Source of the DNA: Cheiracanthium punctorium
Lineage: Eukaryota; Arthropoda; Arachnida; Araneae; Cheiracanthiidae
Direction: 5' to 3'
DNA length: 64,000 nucleotides
NCBI GenBank assembly: GCA_038373885.1
Contig: JAWZYV010013543.1
Location: 1-64,000, forward strand
Shown: piece by piece, positions 12,380-24,405 of the stretch
How the letters are laid out: every line of letters begins with the position of its first letter
Numbering within the stretch: position 1 is the first letter of the stretch
Made by a program: the position numbers and the translations under genes
Notes under the pieces: model-generated
The model's database searches: none
Seen by the model: the letters and a program-made list of their open reading frames with translations, nothing else
Told to the model about the DNA's origin: nothing

Positions 12380-13430
12380 AAGTTTTCCTTCATATCTCAG
12401 GGGAAAAAAGAGATAGCCATAAAATTCTTGCTTTAAAATGCAACTATCAGAAAAGCCTAAAAATCATTCTCAGGGTTTTTTAGAATTCACACCCAAATGG
12501 GGGTATGGGATAGTGATGCAACGGATATCAATTTGGTTGGATACTGAATATCCGGCCAAACTTTCAGCTAGATATCCGGCAGCAGTATGTTTTCTTCTTT
12601 TTTGTTTTATTTTCACTAGTTTTCTTAGATCATTGAGCTATTACTTTTTTCTTTAAATTTTACTGCCCGATATTTGTAATATCTGGCATATTGGCCAGAT
12701 AGGCTGGATGCAGTATGTTTGCTGGATATCCATTGTATCCCTATAGTCTGTCAGCGGAAATGAGAGAACGAAAGTAAACAAACGGGTTACCAAAGAATTA
12801 CATTATTTTCACCAATCCCTAGTTTGGAATTAAGAAAGGTTAAATTCGCCTAACAGCATAAATGGAAGAAAGCAGAAATTCATACTGTGTTTGGCACTTT
12901 GGCAAAATGCCAGGTGTTTACTCTTCGCCAGTTTGCACGTGCAATTGTTTAGTTTCGTTTTCTCAACTCGGCAAACAGACTGTAGTTGGGAGTTAAAGCA
13001 TTCTTTGACCTTCTTTTCACATTTGCCTTCATATATCAGAGGAAAAGAGATATCCTAAAATTCTTGCTTAAAAATATAGTGAACACCAATTCTTTCAGAT
13101 CATTTTCAGGGTTTTTTAAAATTCGCATCAAAGCGGAAATAAAGGAGCCAAAACTTTTTATTTTTTAATTGGCCATCTATCTCAAAGAGAAATATAGATA
13201 TGCCATAAAAATTCTTGTTTTAGAATGTAGTGAACACAAATGCCTAAAACTCATTTTCAGGGTTTTTTAGAATTCGTGTCCAAAATGGTGTAAGACCAAT
13301 ACGTTGTTTTCATATTTCACTTATCAAAGGAAATGAAGATAACCTCTTGCAGTAAAATGTAATGAACACAAATTCATAAAAATATTTTTCAAGGTTTTTT
13401 AAAAAATCTATCCCAATAGGGGTTAGTTGG
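12380..13430 (+). repeat. Degenerate tandem array, ~4 units of ~150 bp (plus insertion)
   Basis: Four successive units each contain a CATAT-ATCTCA-GG box, an AAAATTCTTGCTTTAAAAT-like box, and ATTTTCAGGGTTTTTTA. They lie near 12390-12510, 13015-13145, 13170-13295 and 13310-13440. The first is interrupted by the insertion 12511-12743. Divergence is high, so the array is old. Confidence 0.75.
12511..12743. mobile_element. hAT-like MITE with TAGKGATRCAAYGGATATC ends
   Basis: Left end TAGTGATGCAACGGATATC; right end, reverse-complemented, TAGGGATACAATGGATATC. The interior repeats GGATATC and ATATCCGGC words. The same family gives the single left end at 1106. No matching 8-bp flank survives. Confidence 0.6.
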
Positions 13431-13740
13431 TAAAAAAAGGAGTTTTCAAGTATTTTTTAGCTCTTGAGTATTGTTAATTTCAGTCAAAGATTCTTATCTA
13501 CCTGGTAAAAGGGCAAATCACTTTTCAAGGGTTACCATATTAAATGTGGAAAGTCCCCAAGGTTTTCCATTTTTCGTTGATGTATCGCTAAGTTTGGCAT
13601 AAAAATCATAAGTCCCCCAAACTGGAAACAGCTTGGTGATGTCTTCCATATTTGTTGAGAAATTGCCTAACCTCACTGTTTATTTAATTGGAATATTATT
13701 GGTGTCTGTATTCATGTAAATAAAGGTTAAGTATACTTAG

Positions 13741-14090
13741 AATATACCTGCCGAGGATTTTGAAACAGTTTTATAAGGTGACTTTAATATAGATTTCAAT
13801 TTTGAAGTATTTTATGGAACAAGAAAGACTTACAGTACACTTGTGGATTATGATGCATATTCCAGACAGTATTTTAAAAGATCAAGAATAGTTACAATAT
13901 GCCTGCCAAATATTTTAAAACAGTTTTAAAAGGTAATTCTAGTATAGGTTTCAATTTTGAAGAAGTTATTTAATGGAACAAGGAAGACAAATATGGCACA
14001 CTTGCGGATTATGATGCACATTCCAAACAGTATTTTAAAAGATCAAGTATAGTTAGAATATACTTAACAAATATTGTAAAACAGTTTTTG
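13741..14090 (+). repeat. Tandem repeat, ~158-bp unit, 2.2 copies
   Basis: Units begin AATATACCTGCC (13741), AATATGCCTGCC (13896) and AATATACTTAAC (14057). Each includes TTTCAATTTTGAAG, ATGGAACAAG, GGATTATGATGCA and AGTATTTTAAAAGATCAAG. Roughly 85-90 percent alike by eye. Confidence 0.85.
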
Positions 14091-16078
14091 TGGGCGATTA
14101 AATCTATAACTAAAATATGTTTAACATTTATTTATTTATTTTCCTTTTGTATTTGTGGAATTAAGGGTGCATGTCGAAAAAAAAAGAACTCCGATTTTAG
14201 TCTTCGTACACAATTTGAAATAAACTCATGGCACCATGGTCTTCAAAAAAATTCCAGATGGTTCTTCTTAAGCTGCTTTACACACTGCAATAAGTGAAAA
14301 TGCTGTGGCATTTGTGAAATTTTCAGAAAAAATTCTTAAACATAGATCTGAGCTGCAAGATTTTTTGAAGAGTGATGCGCTTTGCAAAAATTTCTGATTT
14401 TTAAGAATTTTTTCTAAATGTTTTGAAACTGATACAGTTTGATCGTTTATTGCAGTATGTAGTACAGCTTGTAAAGAGACAGTTTCAAAATTTTGAAGTG
14501 CCTGACATAATTAGTTTGTTTGTAATTATGTGCCAAAATCACATGATTTTTTCGAACAACACCGTTAACAGTATCCATTCCATGCGAAGAACGGGTACTT
14601 CAGCTAGTGTTATTTGAAAAAAACCATGTAAATGTTAAATAATTATTTAAACTTATATAATCAATAACTTTTTCAAATTAAATTGTATATTTAAAAAAAA
14701 AATCTAAAAATATTTTCTAACTTGATTGTTTCTTATACAAAGATGTACTTATTATTGTAAGTAAAATTTTTTTCTATTTTAATGTTGTCAATTATTTCTA
14801 ATCAGTTAAATCATGATATTAATCAGATCATAAAAATAGACAACTATATTTTTCGACTGTAATAAAAAATTATTATTATAATCAAATGTTAGAAAAATTT
14901 CAAACTCTTTTCTTTTTCTATTTTTAATTAAGAAAAAAAGCTTCTTTAAAAAGTGAAAGAGTTTTGTTTAGTAATGTGAGATTTAGGTTATGAATAAAAA
15001 GGATTTATTAAAATTCTTATTTAATTGGATCTGTTACAGTGACTTTTGCTTCTAATTTAAAGATTAGGCGAAATCTTTAAATTAGAAGCAACTACTCCAA
15101 TTAGAAGCAACTTTTTTGATAAAAAAACAGCACTTTCAGACTATTTTTAAGTTTTTGGCTACTTGTACCTTAGTTCAGGCGACCAACTTGAAAATCAGAT
15201 TTCAGTTTTTGCCAACCGAATTTCTGAGTTCAAATTTTTCTATTGGTCTTTCATCAAACATTCTAATCTATTTTTTCAATTGTGCTATAAAAACAAATCT
15301 ACTATATGCTCTATTATATAACACATGAAGTTTTTTAATTTATCATTTTATTCATTCCTTGTTAAATGAAGCTAAATGACATACGTTTATTTCTTAACTA
15401 CAAGAGCGTGGAAAAATGTTACTATTTTGGCAACTAAAATTAAGAAAATGGCTACTAAACTGGCAACTTATTTATGTTGGTGAGTCGACTAATGATACTA
15501 CTTTTGCCTCCTGACATTGGTGGATACCCTGTAATAACTTAATTTCAACAGTGAAACTATTTAATCAACTATTTTTAAAAAGTACAAAACAAAAACTAAT
15601 TAATTTTTACGAGTAAAATAATAAATGATAGACTGTATAAATCTTCTAACAAAAGCAGAACGGAGCCGGAATCTGTGAATCTGAAAAAGTATTGTTTGTA
15701 AATATCTAAAATCTAAAAAGTTTTATTTGTTGTTGTTACATGAAATCAATGTATACATAAGGGATGAGTGTGGGCTCAATTTTTAAAGCAAATCCAGCCC
15801 ATCTTTAGGTGGGGTGCGAAAGCAGGTTATTTGAGGAGAATTCGCTGTTGGAAATCCGAAGGCTCGGAACTCCTACTATCTGATCTAGCACGGTACCAAA
15901 GGCTTTAGCCTCCTGCAGTGTTAAAAATTTCAGTGTGTTGGAATTTTTTCTGAATTTCTAGAATTTTGATCAAATTTTTTTAATTAAAATAAAATTGATT
16001 TAAATTGGCAAACCCTGCTTTAAAACAACATAGTGGCTGTGAAAATAAACACTCAAAAAACTGGTGTTAAATGATAAA
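14091..16078. other. Non-coding, nothing identified
   Basis: AT-rich sequence with no convincing exon, element terminus or array. A short direct repeat around ATTAGAAGCAACT near 15050-15110 is the only local structure seen. Confidence 0.4.
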
Positions 16079-16338
16079 ATAAATAAAAACTTTGTGAAAA
16101 AAACACACATAAAAGGTTACTTCAAGGCGTAACGATCGTTTCGACTGAAAATTCGTTCGGTCTTCGTCAGACAAAGCAGAGAGAACTGAAAAAGATTCAG
16201 TTCTTTTTCAGTTCCCTCTGCTCTGTATGATGGAAGGGTTTGTCTGACGAAGACCGAACGAATTTTCGGTCAAAACGATCGTTACGCCTTGAAGTAACCT
16301 TTTATGTGTGTTTTTTTCACAAAGTTTTTATTTTTTTG
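16079..16338. repeat. 260-bp near-palindrome (inverted-repeat element)
   Basis: Two arms of about 110-115 bp are near-exact reverse complements from AAAAACTTTGTGAAAAAAAC through GGTTACTTCAAGGCGTAACG to GTCAGACAAA. They meet near 16197-16205; the right arm has an extra block of about 16-20 bp near 16222-16240. On the minus strand the left arm has the order CTGACGA, hairpin, GAAACG, which resembles a hammerhead ribozyme core. Inverted end-to-end copies of Penelope-like retroelement pseudo-LTRs often look like this and carry hammerheads (established for that group); assignment here is inference. Confidence 0.8.
16132..16170 (-). ncRNA. Hammerhead-ribozyme-like core motif (candidate)
   Basis: Read on the minus strand: CTGACGA (complement of 16164-16170), a short imperfect stem-loop starting GACC and ending AGTC, GAAA (complement of 16139-16142), and then ACG-AT-CGT, which can form a 3-bp stem III closed by two bases. 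This is the CUGANGA - stem II - GAAA order of type I hammerheads with a minimal stem III. Stem I pairing looks weak (2-3 bp). The other arm of the palindrome has CAAA instead of GAAA, which should be inactive. Confidence 0.35.
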
Positions 16339-17112
16339 ACGTAGCTGTGTACAAAGTGTCGGGCAAACATTATTTTCAGGGTACAGGGCAGAACAACAGG
16401 GGGGCACAGGGTATAGGGCACAATACTTTTAGTTCTATGAATTTCGTTAGTTAATATTCAGTTTTACCAAAACTACCCTTTTACAAAATGACAGTTGCAT
16501 TTTTCACTTATGTCTATTCATTTTTTTATTGTTTTTATTTTTAATATTAAATTATGTTTTGTGAAATTGCTTGTTTGACCAAAGAAAAGAAAAATTCACA
16601 AAAATAAGACATGCGGGGAAAACTGGACTGACCGCTGGTATATTTAAGGAAGTTTACCATTTTTAAGAGCTATATTGCTTGTGAAGAGACATTTTGAATA
16701 TAGTAGATCTTAGTTTCCTTCTTTTAAAAACTTTGAAAATTGCATCATTTTTTTAATCACTGTCTTTAGAAAGTGGTAATTAGCTTATATTGCAGATCTT
16801 GAAATGCTTATGCTTTATTTTTTTTTGCCAAATTGAAATTTTTTATTTGCACTCCTTGTATGATTTTTATATTTAATCTTTATTAAAATAACATTTGTGA
16901 CAAATGCATGATTTTGCTGGCTTTATTTATTTATTATACATTACTGCTATTTTAGTTTGGCTATTCACATTCTTATGGTGATTGGTGTGAGTGCATGCTT
17001 AGTGTATTTGTATTGTTCTTGTTTATTTATTTGTGTCTTAATTGCTACTGCAATCACCTGCTTCTTATAATGGGCTTTGCTTGCACCACTGTTTTCTTTT
17101 CCCTTCTTGTAG
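16339..17112. other. Non-coding, nothing identified
   Basis: Contains GGGTACAGGGCA-like short repeats near 16375-16425, otherwise AT-rich. It ends in the pyrimidine tract of the candidate exon at 17113. Confidence 0.4.
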
Positions 17113-17184
17113 ACAAGCATTTATTTCACAGAAATGGTAAAAGTAAAAAGATTAAAAAAGGAAGTTTAGAACGTAGTAAAAAAG
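17113..17184 (+). CDS. TRIM33-like: Candidate microexon of the TIF1 gene (basic loop inside RING)
   Basis: A 72-nt exon candidate. The acceptor follows a strong pyrimidine tract ending in ttcttgtag, and the donor is gtcagt. It enters and leaves in phase 1. The translation is very basic (KHLFHRNGKSKKIKKG, then SLERSKKG) with no stop. Joined to 22486-22521 and then 44898-45214, the frame stays open and runs directly into the last RING cysteine pair. The segment would therefore sit in the variable loop between the sixth and seventh RING ligands, which is about 30 residues in vertebrate TIF1s and would be 40 or more here. The run of lysines could also act as a nuclear localisation signal. There is no homology evidence for such a short peptide; support is splice signals plus phase only. 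It could be a chance match. Confidence 0.5.
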
Positions 17185-17464
17185 GTCAGTAAGTAAAAAT
17201 ATTTCTGTATTGTTAGATCAGTATGTGAGGTTGATATATGTATATAAATGTGAGAAATATAATTAATTTAATTATTTATTAATTCAAGTGTAATGAGTGA
17301 TAAGCTTAGAAAAATCCCAACTGTCATATGCATTTATGTCTGTAAATTTAGGAATTAATGTCCAGAATAGTCTTTTTTTCAGCTTATTGCTATCTTTACT
17401 AAAGTAATTGTACTAGAAAATTAAGAATTGCAAAAAAAGTAATATAGTCAGTTTTCTTTTTCCC

Positions 17465-17790
17465 AAGAAAGATACAGGGTATTGCCAGCAGATCTGAGAA
17501 ACCAAGGAATAATCAGGGAAAGTAATTTAATAACTTGAACTTTTTAAAATTTACTTTTGACCTCCAGGTTTAATTAGTTTGTTTTATGCTCAAAATTCCT
17601 TCACTTTAAACACATTTATGTTTATATAACTTAAAATTAATCTTGCATGCTGCTGTAATTAGCAGACACAAAATAAAATACATTTGTTGCTGTTTTTACA
17701 ACACAGCAATATGGCTCGTGATAGTAAATGAGTCTTCATTACAATAGGAAGACAAAGTATTTCTGATTATTATTATTATTATTTTTTTTT
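17465..17790 (+). repeat. Dispersed repeat (CAGGGTATTGCCAGCAG family), copy 1
   Basis: Starts ATACAGGGTATTGCC and includes AATCAGGGAAAGTAA, AACTTTTTAAAATTTACTTTTG, TTAGCAGACA and GATAGTAAATGAG. The same boxes occur in order at 51475-51850. Related by its AGGGAA words to 10739-12269. Probably a decayed DNA transposon. Confidence 0.7.
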
Positions 17791-20425
17791 TTGCTGTCAC
17801 TATCAGCATTCAATAAAAAAAAATTCAGTTTTATCATTTGTGACTTCTTTTGATCTTTTTTTAGTTAAACATAGGGAGGGATTTTTTAATGAAACTAATT
17901 GAAAAGTTAACATGGTATAACTTGAGTTTTTAAAAATGATTATTATTTTTAAATTAAAATATCAAGAACTGAAAGTTTAAATTGTAAAGATAAAATAATG
18001 CGAATGTGAAAATTATAATGGCATAGTAATAGCTGATTAACCTAAAAAAATAATAATAAAATTAAAGTTAAATAAATGTACTCTAGAAGTAATTTTTAAG
18101 AAATACTTAAAATAATTTGAAAAAGTCCACCTACTTTGATTAGTTACATGGGCTGCAAACTAATAAAGTAGCTATCAAAATAAGTATTCAAATTTATTCT
18201 TTTTTACATTAAATCTGAATCTAATTCACCATTAGTCTCTATAATTTGTATGTGTTGATAAATTGGTGAAAACTCATAAGCATTTAAAATTTGCTAACTA
18301 ATTAATGTTTTCTATTTAATTAATCATGTTTATTCAGTATTTTTACTTGAATAAAATTAATATACTAATTAATTAATAATTTATGTTTATATATTTCAAA
18401 TATTAACCCCCTCTCTCGTTGTATTCTGCTTAAAATTGGCATGAGTGTTATCTGTCTGAAAATTCTTGTGAAAATATTTTTGTATGCGAAAAATAAAATT
18501 CAGTTTGCCATAATTCTTTTCTTTCTTTTTACTCATGTAATGCCTCTAATTTTATTAAATTTCTCAAACCCTCCTCTTGTGTGTTTGTGTGGTGTAATGC
18601 AATAATAACAAGTGAAGTGTGCATTTTGCTTGATTTCTCTATTTGATAGGCATAGATATAGTATTTCTCCTAATTAATTCATATAATAATTGTAGCATGA
18701 TATCAGTAGATTAAAATTTTCAAAAAATATTATATAAGAGTTATACATGTAGTGTTTCCCAAAAGATTGAATCCATTTCACATGTTCTCAAACTAAAACT
18801 ATTTTTTGTAGCAAAATTACAGAAATTTAAATCCAGTTAAATTACCCAAAAAGATTTTAGAGAGGGGGGTAGAAAAAAGAAAAAAAATTAAAAACCCTTT
18901 TCTCTTATTAATCCTGGCAAAGTTTTATTTTATACATATGGTACAGATAGTTTTTAAGTATGAAAACCATCTTTCTTTTGACAGTTGGCATTTTTTAAAA
19001 ACTTTTCATTTGTCATCAGATTTCCTAATGTAGTGCAAATTCTGACATGTATTTATCCTTTGAGGACTTTCCTATGCTTTTGATTTAAACTAATGGAATA
19101 ATTCTTTATACTGTTGAAATTCCTGATATATTTTCCTTAACCCATTTGCTTCCACCATCCCGTCCTTATTTAGGGATTTTCAAATTTTACATATACCACT
19201 CGGTACCCAAATTATATATGGTACGTTCGAAAGTTTAGTTTTATTCAATATATATAAGCCAATATTGTATGTGGTAGACAGTGTGTTCTCTGTGCTTCAT
19301 TTCTATACAACAAACAAACAAATTTCAAATTCGTGTGTAAGTAGAAAACAATTGGCAGTTAATTGGTTGAATGCTACATATGATTTTCCTGGTTAACAAT
19401 CCCCCACCCCCTAGGTTTTGCTAATTTCTGCTTTGAAAATAATAACGTAGTTGTAGGTGAATAGTTTTATGTCAATGTTTAAACCTAACTGTGTTAGTAT
19501 ATTCATTTGTTGTATTGTATGCTACCAGCAATGATGGAATGCACACATTGCAAAGAATGTTTGGGCAATGTATGAAATACTCAGCATTTTCCAGATTAAG
19601 TATGAAATATTCAAATGCATAAGTACAGTGTAAAATAAAAGTATGCAATATACAAATACTCTGTCCAAGCACTGTATTTAATTGCTAGGTATTTTATAGA
19701 ACAGTCAAAAATAGTTGTGTAAGGGTTTTTATTGAAAATAATATTCTTTCTGTAAAAATGATAATACAAAGCTCATTAAGAGAGCAACAGAAAGGCATTT
19801 ATTTAAAAAAAAAGTTATGTATGAATATGAAAGAAATACAAAATAAAGTAGAAATATTTTGTACTTTCCATTTATCTTAATTTGTATAGAATATGTAGGA
19901 TTACCAGACCCAGATAATATAGACGAACGCGCGAACAACATTCACAGAAAATTTTCAAACTGTGCAGACAGCTTTGATATATTTTTTTACACATTTCTTT
20001 ATTCTTAAATTAAAAAAAAATCGTGCAATGAAAATATAACACGACTATGAAAAAACAGTAAATAAATCATATTTATTATGTCTGATTGTACAAAATAATC
20101 AACATGAATATGAACTTTAGTTCAAAAGTAGTATACTATTTTAAAATAATATGTTTAGCTGTTGCAGCGATATAGGACTCGGGAAGCACACAGCCTTTTT
20201 TTACAGTAACATTTTAAGAAATATTCGAGTTTGCAGACAGTTATGCAATCCTCAGACCTTGATAAAATGCAGAAGCTGAAGATCATTTCATGCCTTAATG
20301 TTCGTTTTTCAGCAAGCTGTAGGAATCCCCACACATTTTGTAACAAAGCTGAATTTCACGTTGGCTTGCTCAGTCGCTGAATTTTTTTTTATCAGTCAGT
20401 AGAATCTCAAACTAAAATGTATCTG
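17791..20425. other. Intron sequence, nothing identified
   Basis: Strongly AT-rich. One possible piggyBac-like TTAACCC word at 19138 has no convincing partner. No exon signature found. Confidence 0.4.
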
Positions 20426-21430
20426 CACTATAGGCCAAAATTAAAATTTTCAAATGGTAGCAAATAGCTACCAAGAGCAATGACAAATGGTAGCCATATT
20501 TCAAAAGATGGTAGCCATTTCTAATATTGTAAAATTACATAATTACCGTACCAAAAATGATAAAATTAGGCTCAATACTTACATTTACATACATATCCTT
20601 ACTTTCAGCAACTAATATATATGAATTGAAAAACTTAAGAAAAAAAGAGTAAACATTTAGAAATATATATAAAAAAAACTTTAATATTTTGGGAAAAAAA
20701 AAAAAAACGAAAAAACGAAAGCATTACAGTCAACAATTTTGCTGCCTGTAACGTCCAGAGTCTGTTGAGCTCTTCCACCACAAATTAATTGCCTCGTTAA
20801 AATTTTGATGACAAATGTCATCTCCATTAGAGAAAATCGGTCTAAAAATTGTTCAGTCAGAGAGTTGCTCGGATTTTAAGCTAGTGTGATAACTCTATAA
20901 AACTCCAAATAATCGAATTGAGTTGAGTCAAAAATGCTTTGGGTGACACCATGGACTTGGTAACTCCGTGGGTGACACTTTCCAACCAAAATGTCCCTAC
21001 TCTCATGGTTCTCTAAGACCACGGAGTCTTAGATTAGACCCACAGCCAAGTTGTGTCCAACTTCAGAATTCCCAGCCATTTCACACAAAAAATGGTTTTA
21101 CCTATCAAAACTTGATGCGGATGGATTGAGACCATTTACCAATGTGATTGGATTAGAGTGTTTTGGCCCGAATGGGTCTCTGTCCGCTCGAAACGGGCCA
21201 CCTGTGATGGTGCCCCATCACATGGTAAAAGATAGTACATTCACAAAGTTACGAATATTTATTGCCCAATTGATCGGGATTATGAGAAACTATCCCCACA
21301 ATGTTTAATTTTGGAGAATACACTGAAAATTTTTGGTTGCTACAATGGCGTTCGCCACTAAAATAATGTTTACCAAAAAGTTTTAAATGGTCGCATTTGG
21401 CTACTGGCGACCGCTAAATTTGAGGTATAA
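20426..21430. repeat. Possible transposon remnant around an 85-codon frame
   Basis: The left side has GGTAGCAAATAGCTACCA and repeated GGTAGCCAT. The right side has GTCGCATTTGGCTACTGGCGA, loosely its inverted counterpart. Between them is an open frame at 21051-21308 (+) with more balanced codons than the surroundings (LSKLDADGLRPFTNVIGLEC and RNGPPVMVPHHMVKDS). I do not recognise the protein. The local GC rise and the flanking repeats suggest a mobile element rather than a host exon. No splice context fits the TIF1 frame. Confidence 0.3.
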
Positions 21431-22485
21431 GCACCCCCCAACATTAAGGGACCAAGCCTTCTGTCATTAAAACGATAGTAATCTGCTAAAACAAATTTAC
21501 ATTTATATATATCTGACATCAATCTTGGACAAACATAAATTTTGTGAAAAGAATTTACAACTAACAATTGAGCTGCCTAATTATTTGCAACTATCAATTA
21601 AAAAATGAATTGTAATGCAAGTTATCACTATTTACAATTCATTGTGTTTGCAGGACATTGTAATTACAATTAATTCTAATTGTTAGTGCTTTGAAGCATG
21701 TTAAAAATTAAATGTTAAGGAATTTCAAAGTTAGTTAATGTGTGTACTCAAATTGAATTGTCATTTGCCCAAAACATTTAAGAAAAATATAATGAGGTAA
21801 TTTTCTTGAGTTCTCTGTTTTACGGTAGAGTCTTGATAAGTTCAAGTCTCTATTGTCGAGTTTCCCATGAATTCGTGTTAGTGAAAAAATCAGTTTATCT
21901 CCCAAATAATGACTAGCACATACAAAACATGGAAAAGAATTTTTTTTGCACCACAAACTTCAAATACCTGCACACCCGGAATCCGCATCAGAAATCCCCC
22001 TCCAAAGAAAACTGGTGTATTCTTCCTGTAATGCCCTCACAGACATTTCTGTAGTGTTGACATGTTGCTTTGGCAATGCCGCACAGAACCAGATCAACGT
22101 GTTCAGCAGGCCAAAGACTCAAAAATCTCCTACCTAAGAAGTGTGAAGACTGTGCTAAGATGTGTGAAGAGAACTTACCTTTGTTCTCTAATGCTATAGT
22201 TTTAAAAATGAACTTCTGTGTTATTTTTTATTTACTTCAAACCCATAATTATTATATTATCAGTGCTACATAGGAGTGACTTGTTAGCTGGTTTTGCAAA
22301 GCTCAGCATATGTCCATATTTTTTCTGTTCTAGTTTTTACTTGTTTTTACAAAATAGTAGCATCACTGATGATAAAATTTTAATAACCTTATATATATTT
22401 AAGTTTAAAAGGTTAGTCCTCAAAGGGTTAATGTTATAAATTCTAATAATCAGTTTATGATATTACATTTTCAATTAAATTTCAG

Positions 22486-22521
22486 GTTCGAATGTTCAAG
22501 TAAAAAAGTTTCCTAATGGAG
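22486..22521 (+). CDS. TRIM33-like: Candidate 36-nt microexon of the TIF1 gene
   Basis: A 36-nt exon candidate between aaatttcag and the donor gtcagt, the same donor hexamer as the upstream candidate. It starts with two bases that complete a Gly codon, reads SNVQVKKFPNG, and ends with one base (G) that makes a Val codon with the TG opening exon 44898-45214. The resulting peptide, NGVKQVFCQAC, places hydrophobic residues just before the last RING cysteine pair. TIF1 proteins have a similar short Gly/Val/Ile stretch before their CPVC. Length is a multiple of three, so it could be alternatively included. As with the other small exon, the only evidence is splice sites and phase agreement. Confidence 0.5.
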
Positions 22522-22787
22522 GTCAGTAGCTTGCCATCGTTATATTAATATTTTTTCATATCTTTCATTTTAACCCCTTTCCCCCCGTAGTTATTATGCA
22601 TAGTTGTTTGGTGAAAAATCTTAACAAACTTTTTTTTTTTTTTTTTTGCTTTACCCTTTCTTCACTGTTTCGTGCATGTAGATGCACGTGTGCATGTTTT
22701 CTTAATTATTTTTCATTTAATGTGTGTTGCTATGCACAGTAATGATATGAACAAGTATGATCATTGTTAAGTGGGATGCTATTTGTG

Positions 22788-23097
22788 TTTGTATCTTATT
22801 TGTAATTTTGATATTTTACAAATGTTTTATGTCCGGATCATAAATTTGCAGTATTTGCTTTTTTTTTTTTTTTTTTTTTTTTTTTTGATACTTTAATCTT
22901 TGGCAGTGTTGTAACGCTAAAATTCCTTTCCCCGGAACGCATAACTCAGCTGGGTTTGTATCTTATTTGTAATTTTGATATTTTACAGTTGTTTTATGTC
23001 CGGATCATAAATTTGCAGTATTGGCTTTTTTTATACTTTAATCTTCGGCAGTGTTGTAGCGCTAAAATTCTTTTCCCCGGAACGCATGACTCAGCGA
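22788..23097 (+). repeat. Tandem duplication, ~150-bp unit, 2 copies
   Basis: Each copy runs TTTGTATCTTATTTGTAATT, ATGTCCGGATCATAAATTTG, GGCAGTGTTGTA, CCCCGGAACGCAT. The first copy carries a 28-T insertion at 22859-22886. A short AAT microsatellite follows at 23148-23175, then a single transposon-like end, CCAGCCCCACTACACCCCTG (23219-23238). Confidence 0.88.
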
Positions 23098-23330
23098 ACT
23101 ATACAATATTTTTTTATTCCCCAGGAAATAGATTAAAATCTACGACAATATAATAATAATAATAATAATAATAATCTCATTTGAGTTCCGGCTCTCAAAA
23201 AAGTACCGGAACGTCGTTCCAGCCCCACTACACCCCTGATCTTTGGTCATAATTAGTCATACATCATTTTATTTAGCATCTTTGTCATTCTAATATTGCC
23301 TTGCATTGCTGCCTAAGTGCATTTCAGTAT

Positions 23331-23545
23331 AGCCCCACTAGTAGTCGAGCGCATAGCCTCCTGAACTGAGAGATGGAAAGTGCCTGATTCAAACCCAAGT
23401 CATTCAAACCCAGGTTTCTCAAAAACTGCGCAAATCGGGTTAGAACACCTTAAAAAGTTCCCCACATACGGCATACCCCCTTCGGCCTAGATTCCGCAAG
23501 TAAATAATCGGCCGTAATCCCGCAACACAAAACACACACACATTT
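23331..23545 (+). repeat. tRNA-derived SINE copy (sense)
   Basis: The head resembles a tRNA promoter: A-box-like TAGTCGAGCGCATAGC and B-box-like GATTCAAACCC. The tail GGGTTAGAACACCTTAAAAAG matches the tail of the copy at 33361 (GCGTTAGAACCCCTTGAAAAG). Boundaries approximate. Confidence 0.6.
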
Positions 23546-23623
23546 CAATGTGTATTTGTTCACAAGTATACATGATTATCATGCCGTGGGTAACAACAGC
23601 AAACAACAGGGGAATACTGGAAT

Positions 23624-23886
23624 CAGGGATGAGATTCTTCAGACTTTTGTCTGATTTTTAGACTTTTTCAATGTTTCATAAAAATTCTGTTTTTTCAATT
23701 TTTCAAATATTTTCTGAATTTTTTTTTAATTTTTTATTAAGACAAAATTGTTTATAAGTAGGATAGATTTAATATCAGTTGCAATTGCAATATTTATTTA
23801 ACTTGAAATTCAAAAGTATCATTGCTCAAATGTTGTTCTCGCATTCTTTCAGACTTTTTCTTTTTTTTTTGTCAATCTCATCCCTG
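23624..23886. mobile_element. MITE with CAGGGATGAGATT ends and 6-bp TSD
   Basis: Left CAGGGATGAGATTCTTCAGA; right, reverse-complemented, CAGGGATGAGATTGAC. TGGAAT directly flanks both ends (23618-23623 and 23887-23892). The interior is T-rich with repeated CAGACTTTTT words. Confidence 0.8.
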
Positions 23887-24274
23887 TGGAATATATAAAC
23901 AAATTGTTTTTGTATATGCCAGTTCTCAGATTAAATCACATAATTATTTGCTGCTCTAAAAAGATGATAAGAATTTTAAATTCATGCATTTTTTCTTCTT
24001 GCAGTTTTCACCAAATTTTGAATTGCTTGCATTGTTCTTTGTGTCTGTCCCATTTCTTCGTGCGTTCGCCCTTGAATTCCTGCTTTCCATTAATTTTAAG
24101 CTCCTACTATGCATTACCTATCTGATTGTGCATTGATTAATTTTTTTAGATTTTAGTTAAGGCCCAGGTATAAATCCCTATCACTATTATTTTATGTGCA
24201 ATCTGTGAAACAAGTGCAATTTTCATGTTAAAAAATTAGTTTGCGTTAGATTAAGTGGTGTGTGTGTGGGGGGA

Positions 24275-24405
24275 CTACTTTTTTTTTGTCGAGAACTACA
24301 ACTACTTTTCGAAAAATGTAGTTAATTACAAATACAATTACTTTTTGACGAATGTAATTACCTACAACTACTTTTGAAATGTAGTCACTACTTCACTAAT
24401 GCAAG
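24275..24405 (-). repeat. GTAGT-rich repeat, copy 3 (inverted)
   Basis: Reverse complement of the repeat at 8130-8300: TTTTGAAATGTAGTCACTAC matches the complement of GTAGTGACTACATTTCAAAA, with the downstream GTAATTAC boxes in the same order. Confidence 0.65.

Noticed and set aside
19138..22432. Possible piggyBac element between TTAACCC (19138) and GGGTTAA (22432)
   Set aside because: Terminal similarity does not extend beyond a few bases and no transposase frame lies between.
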